Assembly (NCBI GenBank): GCA_015680685.1
Contig: MNCI01019003.1
Span: 352,472-416,471 of the forward strand
Direction of reading: 5' to 3'
Length of the DNA: 64,000 bases
Source: Gnetum montanum
Lineage: Eukaryota > Streptophyta > Gnetopsida > Gnetales > Gnetaceae
Position 1 is the stretch's first letter. Each line of letters opens with the position of its first letter. The position numbers and the translations under genes were made by a program. The notes under the pieces were generated by a model that worked only from the letters and a program-made list of their open reading frames with translations, searched no databases and had not been told where the DNA came from. This document shows, one piece after another, positions 45,300 to 57,500 of the stretch.

Positions 45300-46253
45300 C
45301 GTAGGCATCGTAAAGAGAGTCATCTACCTAGGCTCGATTTAAACAACTTTCCTACTTTTTTAGGAGGTTATGACTTAGACCCGTATCAACATTTGCAAGC
45401 CTTCTACAATGCCTGCACATGGAATAACATTGATAACAGGTGGCAAAAACTTAAGCTCTTTCCTATGATACTCGTTGACCAAGAAAAAGTATGGTATAGA
45501 TCGTTAAAACCAAATTCAATACAACATTGGTCAACGATGGTAGAGATCTTTAATGAAAAATATCAAACCTACGCAAGAGTATCAGCCTTGAAAAAACAAA
45601 TCCAAGGATCGAAACAAGCGCAACATGAACCCTTGGACATGGCCTTAGAAAGATATTATTCACTGTTAAACAACTGTCCAAGCCATGAGTTTTCTGAGGA
45701 AAGGCTAATGTACCATATTATTTATGGGCTACATAATGAAACAAGAGAGACCTTACGAATGTATGCCCAAGGTCAACTATACGAACTACGAACCCATCAA
45801 GTCCAAGAGCTTATTAAGCGGGTAGCAAAAGAAGAAGGAGATATGGCTAGATGGGAGAGTGTTAAAAAACATCAACAATACCAAAAGCTCAACTTAACAA
45901 AGGTCCATGATCATACAAAGGAGAAATCAACCAATCATAAGGAGAAAGAACCATCTTTGCTGATACAACAAACATTAGAAGAAGCTGAGGAAAAGATCAA
46001 TAAGATGTTGGAATGGACATATCAAAAGTGTGGAGAATTTATCAACATTATTGGAGATAGAGTTTTGACAACCCAAGAAGCAGGACAAAATAATAGACAA
46101 TCAGAAAGAAGGAATAAGGAAAATAAGAGCTCAATTGTCAATCATACGTATGAATGCAACATATGCCTATACGATCACCCCCAGGGTCAATGTCCAATAT
46201 TGTTACATTTACATGAGCATTGGGGAAACACGTTACATCCAGAGTTCATATAG
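45300..46253 (+). CDS. gag of A4, best preserved Athila gag
   Basis: An open frame of 286 codons runs from 45393 to the stop at 46251-46253, and similarity extends upstream to about 45300. It shows the capsid region (HLQAFYNACTWNNI, then VWYRSLKPNSIQHWSTMVE, and ALERYYSLLNNCPSHEFSEE). A helical linker rich in Lys and Glu follows, and near the end CNICLYDHPQGQC, a zinc knuckle of CX2CX3HX4C spacing. Gag would form the particle and bind RNA. It continues in a broken frame as a Pro/Tyr/Gln-rich tail to about 47040. It is the most intact gag of the family here. Confidence 0.85.
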   Translation, partial: RRHRKESHLPRLDLNNFPTFLGGYDLDPYQHLQAFYNACTWNNIDNRWQKLKLFPMILVDQEKVWYRSLKPNSIQHWSTMVEIFNEKYQTYARVSALKKQIQGSKQAQHEPLDMALERYYSLLNNCPSHEFSEERLMYHIIYGLHNETRETLRMYAQGQLYELRTHQVQELIKRVAKEEGDMARWESVKKHQQYQKLNLTKVHDHTKEKSTNHKEKEPSLLIQQTLEEAEEKINKMLEWTYQKCGEFINIIGDRVLTTQEAGQNNRQSERRNKENKSSIVNHTYECNICLYDHPQGQCPILLHLHEHWGNTLHPEFI

Positions 46254-47050
46254 AGATACTGTGTTTGATCACAGTGACAACAACCCCAATCGTGGGGGAA
46301 TCCACCCTTAGACTGGAGACACCCTTCATATCATTCAAATCCAAATACTTATCTTATTCAATATTCTGTTTCTCCAACTGAGCCAACATACTCTATCTCA
46401 TCACAGTACCATTCTCCACAATACTATCAGCCCATGCCTCCAACACAACCACCACCTTGTGTACCCTACACTTCTCCTCATTTTCAACATTCTCATCCTT
46501 TTTTCCCTCCTATAGCACCACCAACTATTCCTAAGGTGTCTGCAACACCACAACAACCCACGAACGACACTTGTGCTACTACTATTAACAGCAATGAAAA
46601 GCCTCTTTAACATCAAAAGCATCCTTTCTTTAAACATGTCTGTAAGAAGGGACAACACAATTCCGAGGCCACCACATTCTCCAACTCAACAAAAGTCCCA
46701 CACTATGGTGCACCGTTACCTTTGAACCCAGCGCCTCATTTTACTTCATCAGGGCCACCAACTCACACTCCAATAACCACACGGCCCAATGAACACAAGA
46801 ATGAAGAGTGACAACCCAATGCTTGAATACCATCTTCCAGTCACAAACATTATAGTGGGTCAACTCGTTATCCAGGAACTACATCATACAAATTTCCCCA
46901 CTATGCTCATTATAATCAAGTGTGTGAACACTGATGGGGTAAGTATGACCAAGTTCCAATACTTCCAACATGCAAGGATCCTCATCCTTCATTTATTAAT
47001 CCTTGCCATGCTCAACAATTTAGTTATGGGGGATATCCCCAATTCTAAAT
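46254..47050 (+). pseudogene. Pro/Tyr/Gln-rich gag tail of A4
   Basis: After the gag stop the same general frame continues with PPTQPPPCVPYTSPHFQ, then FFPPIAPPTIPKV, and further low-complexity His/Pro/Tyr text, with several stops. It aligns with the tail before the protease in A2 (18000-18400) and A6. No protease follows. Confidence 0.6.
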
Positions 47051-47059
47051 AATAAGTAG

Positions 47060-48418
47060 GATTAATAAATATTTTTCATTTTCTTTGATTTTACAATTTT
47101 TTGTTTTCTAGTTTTTCATTTTTCAACTTTTTGTTTTATCTTTTTATCTTTTTGTGTTTTTGTCTTTTTATGTTTTTGTAAGTAATCTTGTCTATGAATA
47201 AAACACTCATGTGGATCGTTGGTTGAGGTGTTTTTTATTTTATCGTGTCTTGAGTGATTAATTATTTGGAACAATGAGCCCATTACACCCACTCATCTAT
47301 TCTACAAATAAAGAGGTTTTGTTCGAGGGTAGAGTGATATTCTTGAAATTCTTAAAACTTAAAATTAATTTTGTGTTCAGTGTACCTAGAATGAAGAAGG
47401 ATGGAGCAATAGGGATTAATTAGGATATGACATCAAGGGGACTTGTGGATTCTCTTTGGTGACATCTGTGGGAGTTATCGTGCAATATGGTTGTACTAAG
47501 ATCCTTGTAAATCTAATCAAAATGGGAGTAAGAGTAACCAAACGGGCACTCAAAAATCAAATGCTATGCTAGGGGATCCCACTGGAAAGACATGCACCCA
47601 TGCTTGAAGGTTGGCGATTTCTCTAGATTCAGTATTGAAGAAAAAAAAAGAGAAACAAGAAAAGAAAAAGGAAGTGCTACAAAACAAAAATCACTCATCC
47701 CTTGAATAAAACGCCAAGTGATCATATGCCTTATTGTTATGGTACTCTCATAGTTGCTCATCATGGGATGAAACAATGCGATGTCACTGATTAGAAGGAT
47801 GGACTTGGTCCTGATCTTGGAACGATGAGTCAATGACACATTAATCATGCTTTACATGCAGGATTCACTGTGTCCTGGGTCAGTTACCTCATGTCCCAAT
47901 CTCTACGATCCCTTCTATACTTCGTCTCATCTCACTGTTCGTGTAATTGTAGCTCATGTCCCGTGTAGCTTAGAATTTTTACCTTATTATGATGATATTT
48001 ACATGTGTGTTTTTTGTGGAGTTAGTGTGTATTACATTTAACCCTTCTAGTGCCCACGAATACTTTAAGTGTGGTTACACAAGGGAAATATAGGTTGGAA
48101 CCTACTTTGGGGAGGACCCACTTGTGTAATCTTTTGTAATCCTCACTTATGACATAGCTAACACACCACTTCTTCCCCTTAGCATAGTTTTTCATAATGT
48201 TCTTTCCCTACTTTTATCCCTCTAAATTTTAACATTCCACTGTACCGCTACATACCCTTTTTCTTATCACCCAAGTTTTTATTGATAAAATCTACATCAT
48301 TATCATTAATGGTGCCTTTTAAATTAATGAAATTACCCTAGAACATCTTGATCATAGTCAATGTCCTTAATTTCCAACATTAATTTCAAGAAAATCATTT
48401 AAAAAGTTGGTATTTTTA
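47060..48418 (+). other. Conserved noncoding spacer of A4
   Basis: T-rich at first (47080-47180), then the blocks shared with A2 and A3: GGATATGACATCAAGGGG (about 47425), GACATGCACCCATGCTTGAA (47589), ACCTCATGTCCCAATCTCTA (about 47886) and GGACCCACTTGTGTAATC (about 48114). No coding frame is seen. In A4, pol was deleted right up to this spacer, and the spacer itself was kept. Confidence 0.65.
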
Positions 48419-48429
48419 TGGTGTCTCAC

Positions 48430-48500
48430 ATCACTAGGGACGAGATATCACGTACGCGATGTATCATATGTGATATCGCGTCCCTGCCGCCTATAAATAG
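48430..48500 (+). promoter_or_regulatory. Internal U3-like promoter module of A4
   Basis: GAGATATCACGTACGCGATG and TGATATCGCGTCCC are followed by the TATA box CTATAAATAG at 48491-48500. The motifs match this element's own U3 (TGATATCGCATCCC and ATATCACGT at 44095-44135). After the TATA box the sequence is unlike the LTR. It is a leader of about 490 bp that ends at the MAPK start of the 3' ORF. Promoter function is inferred. Confidence 0.6.
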
Positions 48501-48984
48501 GTCACCACCCCCCACCCCTCCCCAAAACACTTAGCGTCATTTTTCCATTCACATGGGGGGAGTTTTTGAAATTTTTCTTTACGACTTATGATTGAGTGAC
48601 CCTTGCATTTCTACTCATATCTCACTCGCTGGTCCTTTGATTTTAAATCTGTTTGAACCTGCTTGAACTTGGAGTGTTCAACTTAGTTGTGGGGGAGGGA
48701 CACTTGCCAAAAGGTGCCTAAATTTTTTAAAATTTACCATTATCCAAAGGACATAATTTAGGGTAATTAACTCTAACACTTAGAATAATTGTGCCTAAAA
48801 GTCATTTAATCCCTAGGTATACTAGGAAACTAAAATGGAAACCACCTAAGTCACAAGACTCATTATTACAAACTGTTAGTCACTATCACACATGATAACA
48901 TATGATCATTAATTAAGGAAAGCAGTAATGTATAAATTAACTTTAAAAACAACCTTACTAACGCTTGGCCCGTGTGACTACAAA

Positions 48985-51700
48985 TGGCCCCGAAATGTGG
49001 ATAGCAGGAATGTCCTACCTAAGGTGGAAGAAAATGAGCTCAGAGAGGTAGAAGATAAGGTCCTGCTGGACAACATGTAGAATAGCAGGAGAAATCATTC
49101 AGTATTCATCAAGACAAACCTCCTACCAGATGGTCTAGGTAGGCAAAAGAAGGAGGTGTTGTAGCAACAAAAACGGGACAACAACTCACATTGCCCCAAG
49201 ATTGTGTTCAGGCTATCCATGAGAAGTCCACATTCGCTATGGTAATTGTGGAATTGGACTTTGAATCATTTGTGGAGTTCACTCCTAAGTCCATTAGGGA
49301 TCACCTCAAAGGGTCTCCCTTATGGCCTATCCTCTTTAAAAGTAGTGCTTCGTACCTAGGAGAAATGTACCAATTTTGGCACAATAGGGAGCAAGACACC
49401 ACTGTTAATATTTTTGGTGTGGCAGTTGACTTCTCTACATAGGCAATTTTGAAAGTCTTAAACCTTCTAAATACAGGGCCCTAGGTTGCTCGGTTATCTA
49501 CCTGTTCATACCCTAATGTGCGAAAGGATTGGTTGGAGAAGGCGTATAGTAGGGATAAAGATTTTGGTGAATTGATGACGGAAGAGAGAGTTTACTTCAA
49601 AATTGGAACATATCACCTATTCCCCACAAAGGGCTTAAAAGGGATATTAACATATGCGGCTAGAGGATGTGCAGTGTTGATGGGAAAGGTTAATGCTAAC
49701 CTACCTCATTTATATTTGACAGAGATCCTAAGGCGGTTCGAAGAACAGAAGATAGGGAAGATGGTGTTGCCTTTCCCTTGTCTCATCAGAAAGCTTTGCC
49801 GACATGCTGGTATTCGAGGATACACCAATGAAGTCCTCCGAAAGGCCCATATTGCTTCATATGTTAAATTGCTAAAGGTGCCAGCTCCAAGAAAAAGCAC
49901 TAGAGAAGAGCTGGGACCCAAACAAGAAGAAGAAAAGATGGCTAGACCTAGTCAACCTCCAGCCATGGGTCCCAGCCAACAACAAGAAGCAGGGCCTAAC
50001 ACAGGCTAGGATCAGCTTCCACCGCTGCAAGACTATAGACCGTCGATGAGCCATCTTAGGGCCATCACTAAGATGGTTAGTTGGGGAAGTCGTGATGATG
50101 AAAACCTCTTCCATGTCATTGATGATGCCAGGTATCCTACTGTTTTGTTAGATCATAGAAGGGGAGAAGTATCTATTCAAATAGGAGGAGGAGAAAGTAG
50201 ATAGTCACAACAGATCTCAAGAAACACAACATCTTTCCAGGTGTAATTAGAGACTAGTGAAGGGGCCACTATGGTTTTCATGCAATACTAGAATGTCATG
50301 GGAGCTATAGATGTGGTCGTAGACCACATCAAAGAATCCTTCAATGTACTTGTTGTGCCACCGGGAGATCTTATAGGAGCACGGGATACTCAAACCTTAG
50401 CTAAAACCTCAATGACTCCTGCGGAACATGAGGATATGCTTGATTGATTGCTTTAAATAGGATAAGTAATGATGTCCCTATTTGACATCCCTTAGGATGT
50501 CACAACAATTTAATCACACCTCATTGCCACAAAGGGGAAGTTGGTCTTAACAGAAGTAAGGGTAGAGCATGCTGAAGCTGAAGTGCAGAACCTATAAGAG
50601 CAGCTTGTGGCCTTATAAGAAGCACAGCGAGACCCTCTACAATTTGTCCCTGCAGACCAGCTAGAAAATTTTAGAATGAAGAAACTAATAAAATTAATCG
50701 TAGAAAATAAGAACATGGTGGAAGAAAAGGAGAAGGCTGTTTTGGATGCCTCTGCAGCACAGGCGCAAACCCATGCGCATCTTAAGGCACTCAAAGCCTT
50801 ACGGGAAGAAAAAAAATAGCTTGCGACTGACAATCTTTGGTTGACCACTGTAGAAAAGCAAAAGAATTTTCTTGATGAACACTTTCATCAATTACAAGAA
50901 TAATTTATCCAGGTCAATTGAGACGTAAGTCGTTTAGCTAGAGAAAATCGAACCCTCTCAATGGAGGAGGTACGCACCATTCGTCAAAAGTCGGTGATTG
51001 AGATAAGCGTGTGATAAAATTAGGCTAAATGACATGAAAATCTAAAGGAGCACTTCCATGATCAGGTGGGAATGTATAAACAGATCCTTGAAATGGAGAT
51101 CCATATGGCCAAGGCCCAAATCAACACTATTAGTGCTCAACACACTGATTTGCGGGTCATACTGGACACATATGCTTTCGCCCACCAAGCGGAAGTTAAA
51201 AATCAAGACCTACAAATTCAAGAATTGACAGAGTACATGGAGTTGGCAAATATAAGATATTTCAACCTTTCCATCTTAATAGCAAGATGCCCGAGGTCAG
51301 AGCTCGAGTAGCAGGTAGCAACCACCCACATCAAATACAAAGTAGAATTTGCAGAGCGCAAGAAGCTGGTGGAAAAACTGGATGTTGAAAATTCTAAACT
51401 TGAGGTGATAAAAGATAGCTACCAAGGATAGAAGGATGTTGTAACTAACTTGGCTTGATGGCTAATGGACCTTCACAAATACAAGAACAAAGCCAAAGCC
51501 TATGAGGAGGAACGACGGGTGTTCGCAGCTTGGTATGTCAAGGCCAATCAGATATTCCCACAACTACCCTATCCATGGGAGGTGCCGACTCCGTCAAACA
51601 TTGGAACATTAGCATGGATGGCACAAGAACCTTGGATTGAAGAGGAGAAGCTCCAAGCCATACCTCAGCACCATCAAGTCTCAAAGCCTAGAGCATAAGA
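48985..51700 (+). pseudogene. Envelope-position ORF of A4, best copy
   Basis: It starts ATGGCCCCGAAA, as in A1. About ten stops break a frame of some 900 codons. The long open parts are 49191-49442, 49518-50009, 51066-51311 and 51465-51698. A globular domain at 49200-49830 contains ERVYFKIGTYHLFPTKGLKG and LMGKVNANLPHLYLTEI. It resembles the 'putative plant transposon protein' domain known from Athila-type elements. A Pro/Gln-rich linker follows, then a long predicted coiled coil (about 50500-51450, Glu/Lys/Gln/Leu-rich). The conserved end has AWYVKANQIFPQLPYPWEVP and then W-MAQEPWIEEEK. No membrane or signal segment is visible. Function unknown. Confidence 0.7.
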
Positions 51701-51905
51701 CAAAGGGAAGGCACCAATGGAGGAGACACTGCCACCAGGAACTACATGAGTTCCAAATTTTTGTACTTGTAGCATATTTTGTGTGTTGTATTTTCTTCCC
51801 ACACTGCGACATCATCCCATTTCTTTTTCCATCTAATAATCCCATACCTATCCACTAGGTAATCATTGTAACTTGAGGATGAGTTTTTATTCAATCATGT
51901 GGGTA

Positions 51906-52744
51906 TGATGGGACGCGATATCGCATGGGCTGCAATATCGTGTCCACTGCGATATCGCATATGCGATATTGCATCTTCCCCTGTGATATCACAGTCTACT
52001 GCAATGTCTATAAATAAGAAGTGGCTCTCCCTTGTTTGACATGAATAGGTTAGATTGTAGCGAAACTCTGGTAATTTGATCCCTCCAGAGATAGATTATT
52101 TTCCAGTGGCTACCCACAGTGTGGTGAATGTAATTGTACAACATCCTTTATTCGATTGTGACGTACTTGGACATGCACATGATCGGTAATAAAGATCAAG
52201 ATTACTTCATCATTGTAGCATTCACTTTGTTATTTATTTATTTAATTATTATTTACTGCTTTCATAGTTAATACTCTCTCTCATCCTTGAATTCCTAGAA
52301 ACGCAGAATGAGTACGACTTGATTACGAGCATTTAAGTATGACTACTTGGTAACCTAGTGGTGTACCTAGGATCTACGCTTGGTAATCCCAATGGTAGTC
52401 GTGCACGAAGTCCAAGATGTATACGGATAATCAAGGAACGGATGCTCATCACACTTAGTCTAGATTAGATCCTCTTACACTTTCTCCCCTAGCTTAGCTT
52501 AGTTACTATTCTCTTTCTATTGCATTCAGGAGTAGCATTAGATTACGAACACATCATACACCTCACTCTAGACTAAACCATATGTGACAGATATAATACT
52601 AGTCCAGGTGGGAAGACAGCGAACTGCGACCTAAGGATAACTGTCTAGGTGCCACAACTAGTCCGTCTGCAGAGTTCTACTGGATCGTGCGTGAAAATGA
52701 TCATATTCGTATGGTTGAGTGTAGGGGTACCTTGCCACTCATCA
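51906..52744 (+). repeat. 3' LTR of A4 (839 bp)
   Basis: It starts TGATGGGACGCGATATC and ends CCACTCATCA. The TATA box TATAAATA is at about 52010-52017. The purine-rich CATGTGGGTA just before it is the likely plus-strand primer. It is followed by the AAGAC target duplication. Confidence 0.92.
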
Positions 52745-53027
52745 AAGACCAACAAACACCTAAACTCAACTTTGAAGTAAGACCTTCATTTCCCCTGATC
52801 CTAATTATGAGACCAAAGTAAACATTGGTGGTTCCAAATGGTCATCAATACTTACCTTGCCTAAGATTCCTTCTTTCATACACCTTAAATAATAAAATTT
52901 CATATTTTGAGCCTCATCCTTGCTTCAAGGCCCTCTAAACCACTTCTACATCTTCCAAACTATTCATTTCACTTAATTTTCCCATTGAAAATTTCTCAAA
53001 ATCTCAAATTTTTTTATGGTGAAATTG

Positions 53028-53112
53028 TAGCTATGATGTATTAAGCCCTAATACATCATAGCTATGATGTTGTATCTATGATGTTACTACCAAAAAAATC
53101 TATATATATGCA
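53028..53112 (+). promoter_or_regulatory. Internal U3-like promoter module of A5
   Basis: Repeats of GCTATGATGT and an inverted GATGTATTA/TAATACATC precede a TATA-like TCTATATATATGCATGAG at about 53099-53116. The 15-mer TTGTATCTATGATGT (53070-53084) also occurs in the U3 of this element's LTR (56672-56686). The 3' ORF begins about 590 bp downstream. The leader shares blocks such as the TTGCTCTGATTTGCATGATT region with A4. Confidence 0.55.
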
Positions 53113-53689
53113 TGAGGAGTTAGAAATGTTTCATTCTTCTCAATTGCTACATAGGAAGTTTATTCCATTTTTTCTAATCCTCTGCGAACCAAACATCCAA
53201 GCTTCATAACTTTCTCACCGTTGCTCTGATTTGCATGATTCTTGAACTCTCTTGATCATGGGGTGATTAGCCTAGTCATTGGAGAGAGCATTGTGCATAG
53301 TCTATGCAATTTTAGTGTGATTTTAAGCAATTTGAGCAAAATATCTCTAATTCCAAAAAAAACGTACATAAAGGATAAGAGTAATAACAATCAGTCAAAT
53401 TTTGACAAAATAATTAAAAGATAGTTAATAAAATTATTCATCCTTCCTAATTACCCATTAAAATATAATAATTGAGAGAATAAACAATTTTGAGAGGCCA
53501 TAACAATTAAAAGTACAACAAATGAGGGTTTCCTTTTGAATTTTTTCTAATTCTGTAATCCTAATAAGAGCTAAAAGTAGAAACAAGGATAAAATTTAAT
53601 CAAATCCAAGAACCCAAGAAAGGATTATGAACCATTAGGAACTTATTTCAAACCCTTGGATAATCTTAAACAAATCCTTTATGATTTCA

Positions 53690-56370
53690 CATGGTACCTA
53701 AAAGATCCATAGTCAAAGGACCCTTACAAAAAAGGGGAAAAAGACCTAAAGGAAGGGGACAACCTAGAGAACTAGCATTTCAAGTTGAGAAGGAGGCTCA
53801 ATCCTTCAACATTCATTAGTAAACATCTACAACGAAACATTCTACACAAGTTGAGGTTGAAGAACCACTAGCTCAAGAGCAAATACAATGCTCCATGTTG
53901 CTAGCTGAATGTCCCCAAGCTATTTTGGAGAAGTAAATCATATCTAGAGTCATTGTGGAACTCAACTTTGAACCATTTATGGAGTTTGAATCTATCAACA
54001 TTTGAGAGTAGTTCCAAGCCTCTCCTCTTTGTCCAACTCTATCATGCAATGGAAAATGATACTTAGGAGAAATGTATATTTTTTGGAAAAATAAATAGGA
54101 TGATGCTACTATAAAAGCACGGGAATCATAGTGCTCTATTCAGTTGAAGAAATTACTAAGGCACTAACTATTCCTAATGATAGAGCATATATTGCATAGG
54201 TATACATAAAATCTGACACAGATGCAAAGAAGTTATGGCTACAAAGGACTTATGATAAAGTAGATCAGGAATATAGTAAATTTTCCACTAAAGAGAAAAT
54301 ATATTTCAATATTGGAACTTATCATATTTTCCCATCAAAAGGCTAAATAGAATTTCCACATATGTTGCAACATGAAGCATCATTCTCATGGGAAAATTCA
54401 ATGCAAATGTGGCACATTTTTTGCTCCTATAAATCTAAGCAAATTAGGAAACCAGAAGGTAGGGAAGGTCACTTTGTCATTTTCTTGCCTTATTAGAATA
54501 TTATGTAAGCAAGCAAGAATTTTGGGTTACAAAAATGATGTCTTATGCAAGGCCTAGAATGCATCCTATGTTCAAATGTCAAAACCAATGCCTCCAAAAA
54601 AAGATTAGCTAGAAAAGCTAGCTGACATGGAGGAAGCAATAGGATCCACACATGTAGAAAATGTTCTAGCTATAGGATAGGAGCAAGTAGTACCCAATGA
54701 GTCAACACCAGCTAGTAATAAACCTAAATCAAGCACTTTAGTAGCATAGTAGAATTATCGACTTTCCATGAGCCACTTGTAATAAATTGCTAAAACTATA
54801 AGTTGAGGAAGTATGGAAGGTTCTACAATGTATAAAGTAAGAGACAATTTGAGAAAACCTATAGTATCAATGGGATCCACTAGTGATGAAATTTCATTAT
54901 AAGTAGGAGACGATGAAGACTAGGTACAAAAAATCTTAGGGAATGCTGCATCCTTCTAGGTCATGCTAGAAATAGGAGAAGGAGCCATAGATATGATAAT
55001 GTAACACAAGGATGCAGCAAGGATAGTTAAGCTAATTACTAATTACATTAAGGAATCCTTTAATGTTCCTAGTATGCCACTAGTATATATTACTAGAGCC
55101 AAAGATGTTAAAACCATAGCTAGAACCTCTATGACCCCAAAAGAACACAAAGACATCTAAGATCAACTAATGCATATAGAGCAAGTGATGCAAAATATTT
55201 CTGATATCCCTAGTGATACGATTGTAGTACAGTGAAAGCTTGTTTCAACAAAGGACATGTGGTAATGACTAAAACTAGAGTTGAGCATGCAGAGAATAAG
55301 GTTTCGAGGTTGCAAATTAAATTGGCAACATTAAGAGTAGAAAATAGAGACCATACATAATATGCAACACTAGAGCATCTAGACAGATTCAAAATAAAAT
55401 GGGTAATCCAATTAATATCTAGAAATATTCAAGAGAATATGGAAAAAGAAAAAACAATGTGGAATGCCTCAGTGGCTAAAGCACAAATGTATGCACATGT
55501 CAAAACCTTAACTACCCTAGAAGAAGAAAATAAGAAATTTACTATAGAAAACATAAGGTTGACTTATATATATATAAAAAAGAATGTTCTCGAAGAAAGC
55601 ATCAATTAACTTAGAGAGCAATTTGCAAAAGTTAACTAGCATATGCGAAAATTGGCCAAAGAAAATAAGGCACTATCAATGAAAGAAATCCACACAATTC
55701 ACCAGAGACTAGCAATTGAAATTAGAACATGGAAATATAAGATCAAAAAGAATAAAATACTAAGAAAATGAATGAAAATGCAATCTAAATGACCAAAGCC
55801 AAAATCAACACCATCATCACATAGATACTTGAATGGCAACTAATTCTAGATGGCCTTGCCCATTCCCATCAAACTAAAATAAAGAATGAAGAATAAAGAC
55901 CTGTAGATCGAATACCTTACAAAATACATGGGATTAACAAACCTTTGTTATGCTAATTTAGCCATGCTCATAGCAAGTAGACCTAGAAATGAACTGGAGC
56001 AACAAATGGCCACAATTTATGCACTATATGAGAAACAATTTGCAAATAGGAAGGACACCCAACAAAGTTACAAATTGCAAACTATAAACTTCAAATAGTT
56101 AAGGCTAGCTACCAGTATCAGAAGAACATCACACCAAATCTAGCACATAGAATAAGAGATTAAAAAGAGCTAAGAAAAGTGGCCAAAGAATTTAAGGAAG
56201 AATGATGATAGCTTATAGCATGGTACATAAAAGTAAATAAGATGTTCCCACAATTCCCTTGTCCATAGAAAGTACTGACTCTAGCCAACATCATAAAATT
56301 TTCTTGGATGGTACATGATCCTAGATTAGAAGAGGAGAAACTTTAGGCATGAATCAACTACTATTAATTT
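53690..56370 (+). pseudogene. Envelope-position ORF of A5, heavily degraded
   Basis: It aligns with A4 48985-51700 throughout. Recognisable parts are EKIYFNIGTYHIFPSKG (about 54295-54345), a Glu/Lys-rich coiled-coil region (55250-56000) and AWYIKVNKMFPQFPCP near 56218-56270, then EEEKL. Stops are very frequent. The preserved order confirms that this ORF is a fixed part of the family. Confidence 0.65.
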
Positions 56371-56639
56371 CAGAAGCTCAATGATAAAGGAAAGATCCAT
56401 CGCCACTATGAACATAAGACTATATTGAATTGTAAATTTTTTTTGTTTTGTATTATTTTGTTATCATGTGTGTACCTCATGCAATGCATGATAAATTCGT
56501 AAACATCACTCAAGTCATAATGTGGCATTCACAGTAGAGTTAGTTATGTAAATAAGCCATAGTATTCAAGTCTATAAACAACCCCATATATTTTATAAGG
56601 GAATATATTCTTCTTTTGTTTTAATCAATCATGGGGATA

Positions 56640-57500
56640 TGATAAAATCATTAAAAGTCGACAATGCAATATTGTATCTATGATGTCATAGCTCTATTTA
56701 TGTTATTGTAGATACGATGTAGTGGATCCTAGTCCTCACTATATATACCAATCCACCATTGTTTCAAACAAATAACTTTAGCCAACACTTAGGAAAATTC
56801 TTACATTTTTTATGATTTCATACTTAGTAACATAGTAAATGCCTGCATTGTGGTTTTAAGTAATTGTATGGAATCTTTATTTGAGTGAATTTTTCTTGGA
56901 CATAATTCATGGCTAGAAATAAAGATTAGGATTATTTTTGACCGTTGCAACATTCTATGTAGTTTACTTTGCTTTTATTTAGTTCATTTTTCATTCTTAG
57001 TTACTTCTTACAATTCAATATATTTACTTTGATTAAGTCATTTATAATTTCTAATTTCTTTACTTTTCTATTGTTCCTTAGTACAACAATATAAGTATGA
57101 TTGGGTTCAAACATGTAATGTAATCATTTGTTAATCCTAGTAGTATTATTTTTTGGTACACCTAGTAGCATAATAATTGGTAATCTCAGTGATAATTACA
57201 TAAGCCCACTCCATGAATAGTAAACCAAGAATGGATAATTATTTCCCATATGTTAGAATAGTTTATTTACTTATAATATACTTAGATTTATATTATATTA
57301 CTATGTTTCAACCATGTTTACAATTAGTCTTAGTTTAAGCCAAAAACATCAAAGTATCATATGCCTCACTAAGAGTTAAACCAGACAACTTGTACTTCAC
57401 TAAGTCAAAATGAGAAGACAAAAATCATGAACTGAACCTCAACTATTAGTGAATCTACATTGGCCATCAATAGATTACAATCAAGTCACATGTATGCACT
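56640..57500 (+). repeat. 3' LTR of A5, end unclear
   Basis: It starts TGATAAAATC after the ATGGGGATA tract. U3 motifs lie at 56655-56725 and the TATA box ACTATATATACC at about 56738. The GGTAATCTCAGTGATAATTA region near 57180 matches other LTRs. The terminal CTCATCA is not found, so the right end is decayed or truncated. Confidence 0.7.

Larger units (their letters stand above)
44085..52744 (+). mobile_element. A4: Athila-like element with gag and 3' ORF but no pol
   Basis: Both LTRs are 839 bp (44085-44923 and 51906-52744). The flanks are GAGAC (44080-44084) and AAGAC (52745-52749), a 5-bp target duplication with one change. Inside are the primer site, gag, the noncoding spacer, an internal promoter-like module and the envelope-position ORF. 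Protease, RT, RNase H and integrase are all absent between about 47050 and 47400. The 8,660-bp element must have been moved by proteins from elsewhere. It is inserted in the spacer of A5. Confidence 0.9.
52745..57500 (+). mobile_element. A5: 3' half of an Athila-like element, host of A4
   Basis: The segment begins in the spacer just right of A4. It then has the internal promoter-like module, the envelope-position ORF, the ATGGGGATA tract and a 3' LTR. No gag or pol of A5 is recognised left of A4 (42480-44084), so the 5' part is missing or unrecognisable. Confidence 0.65.
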
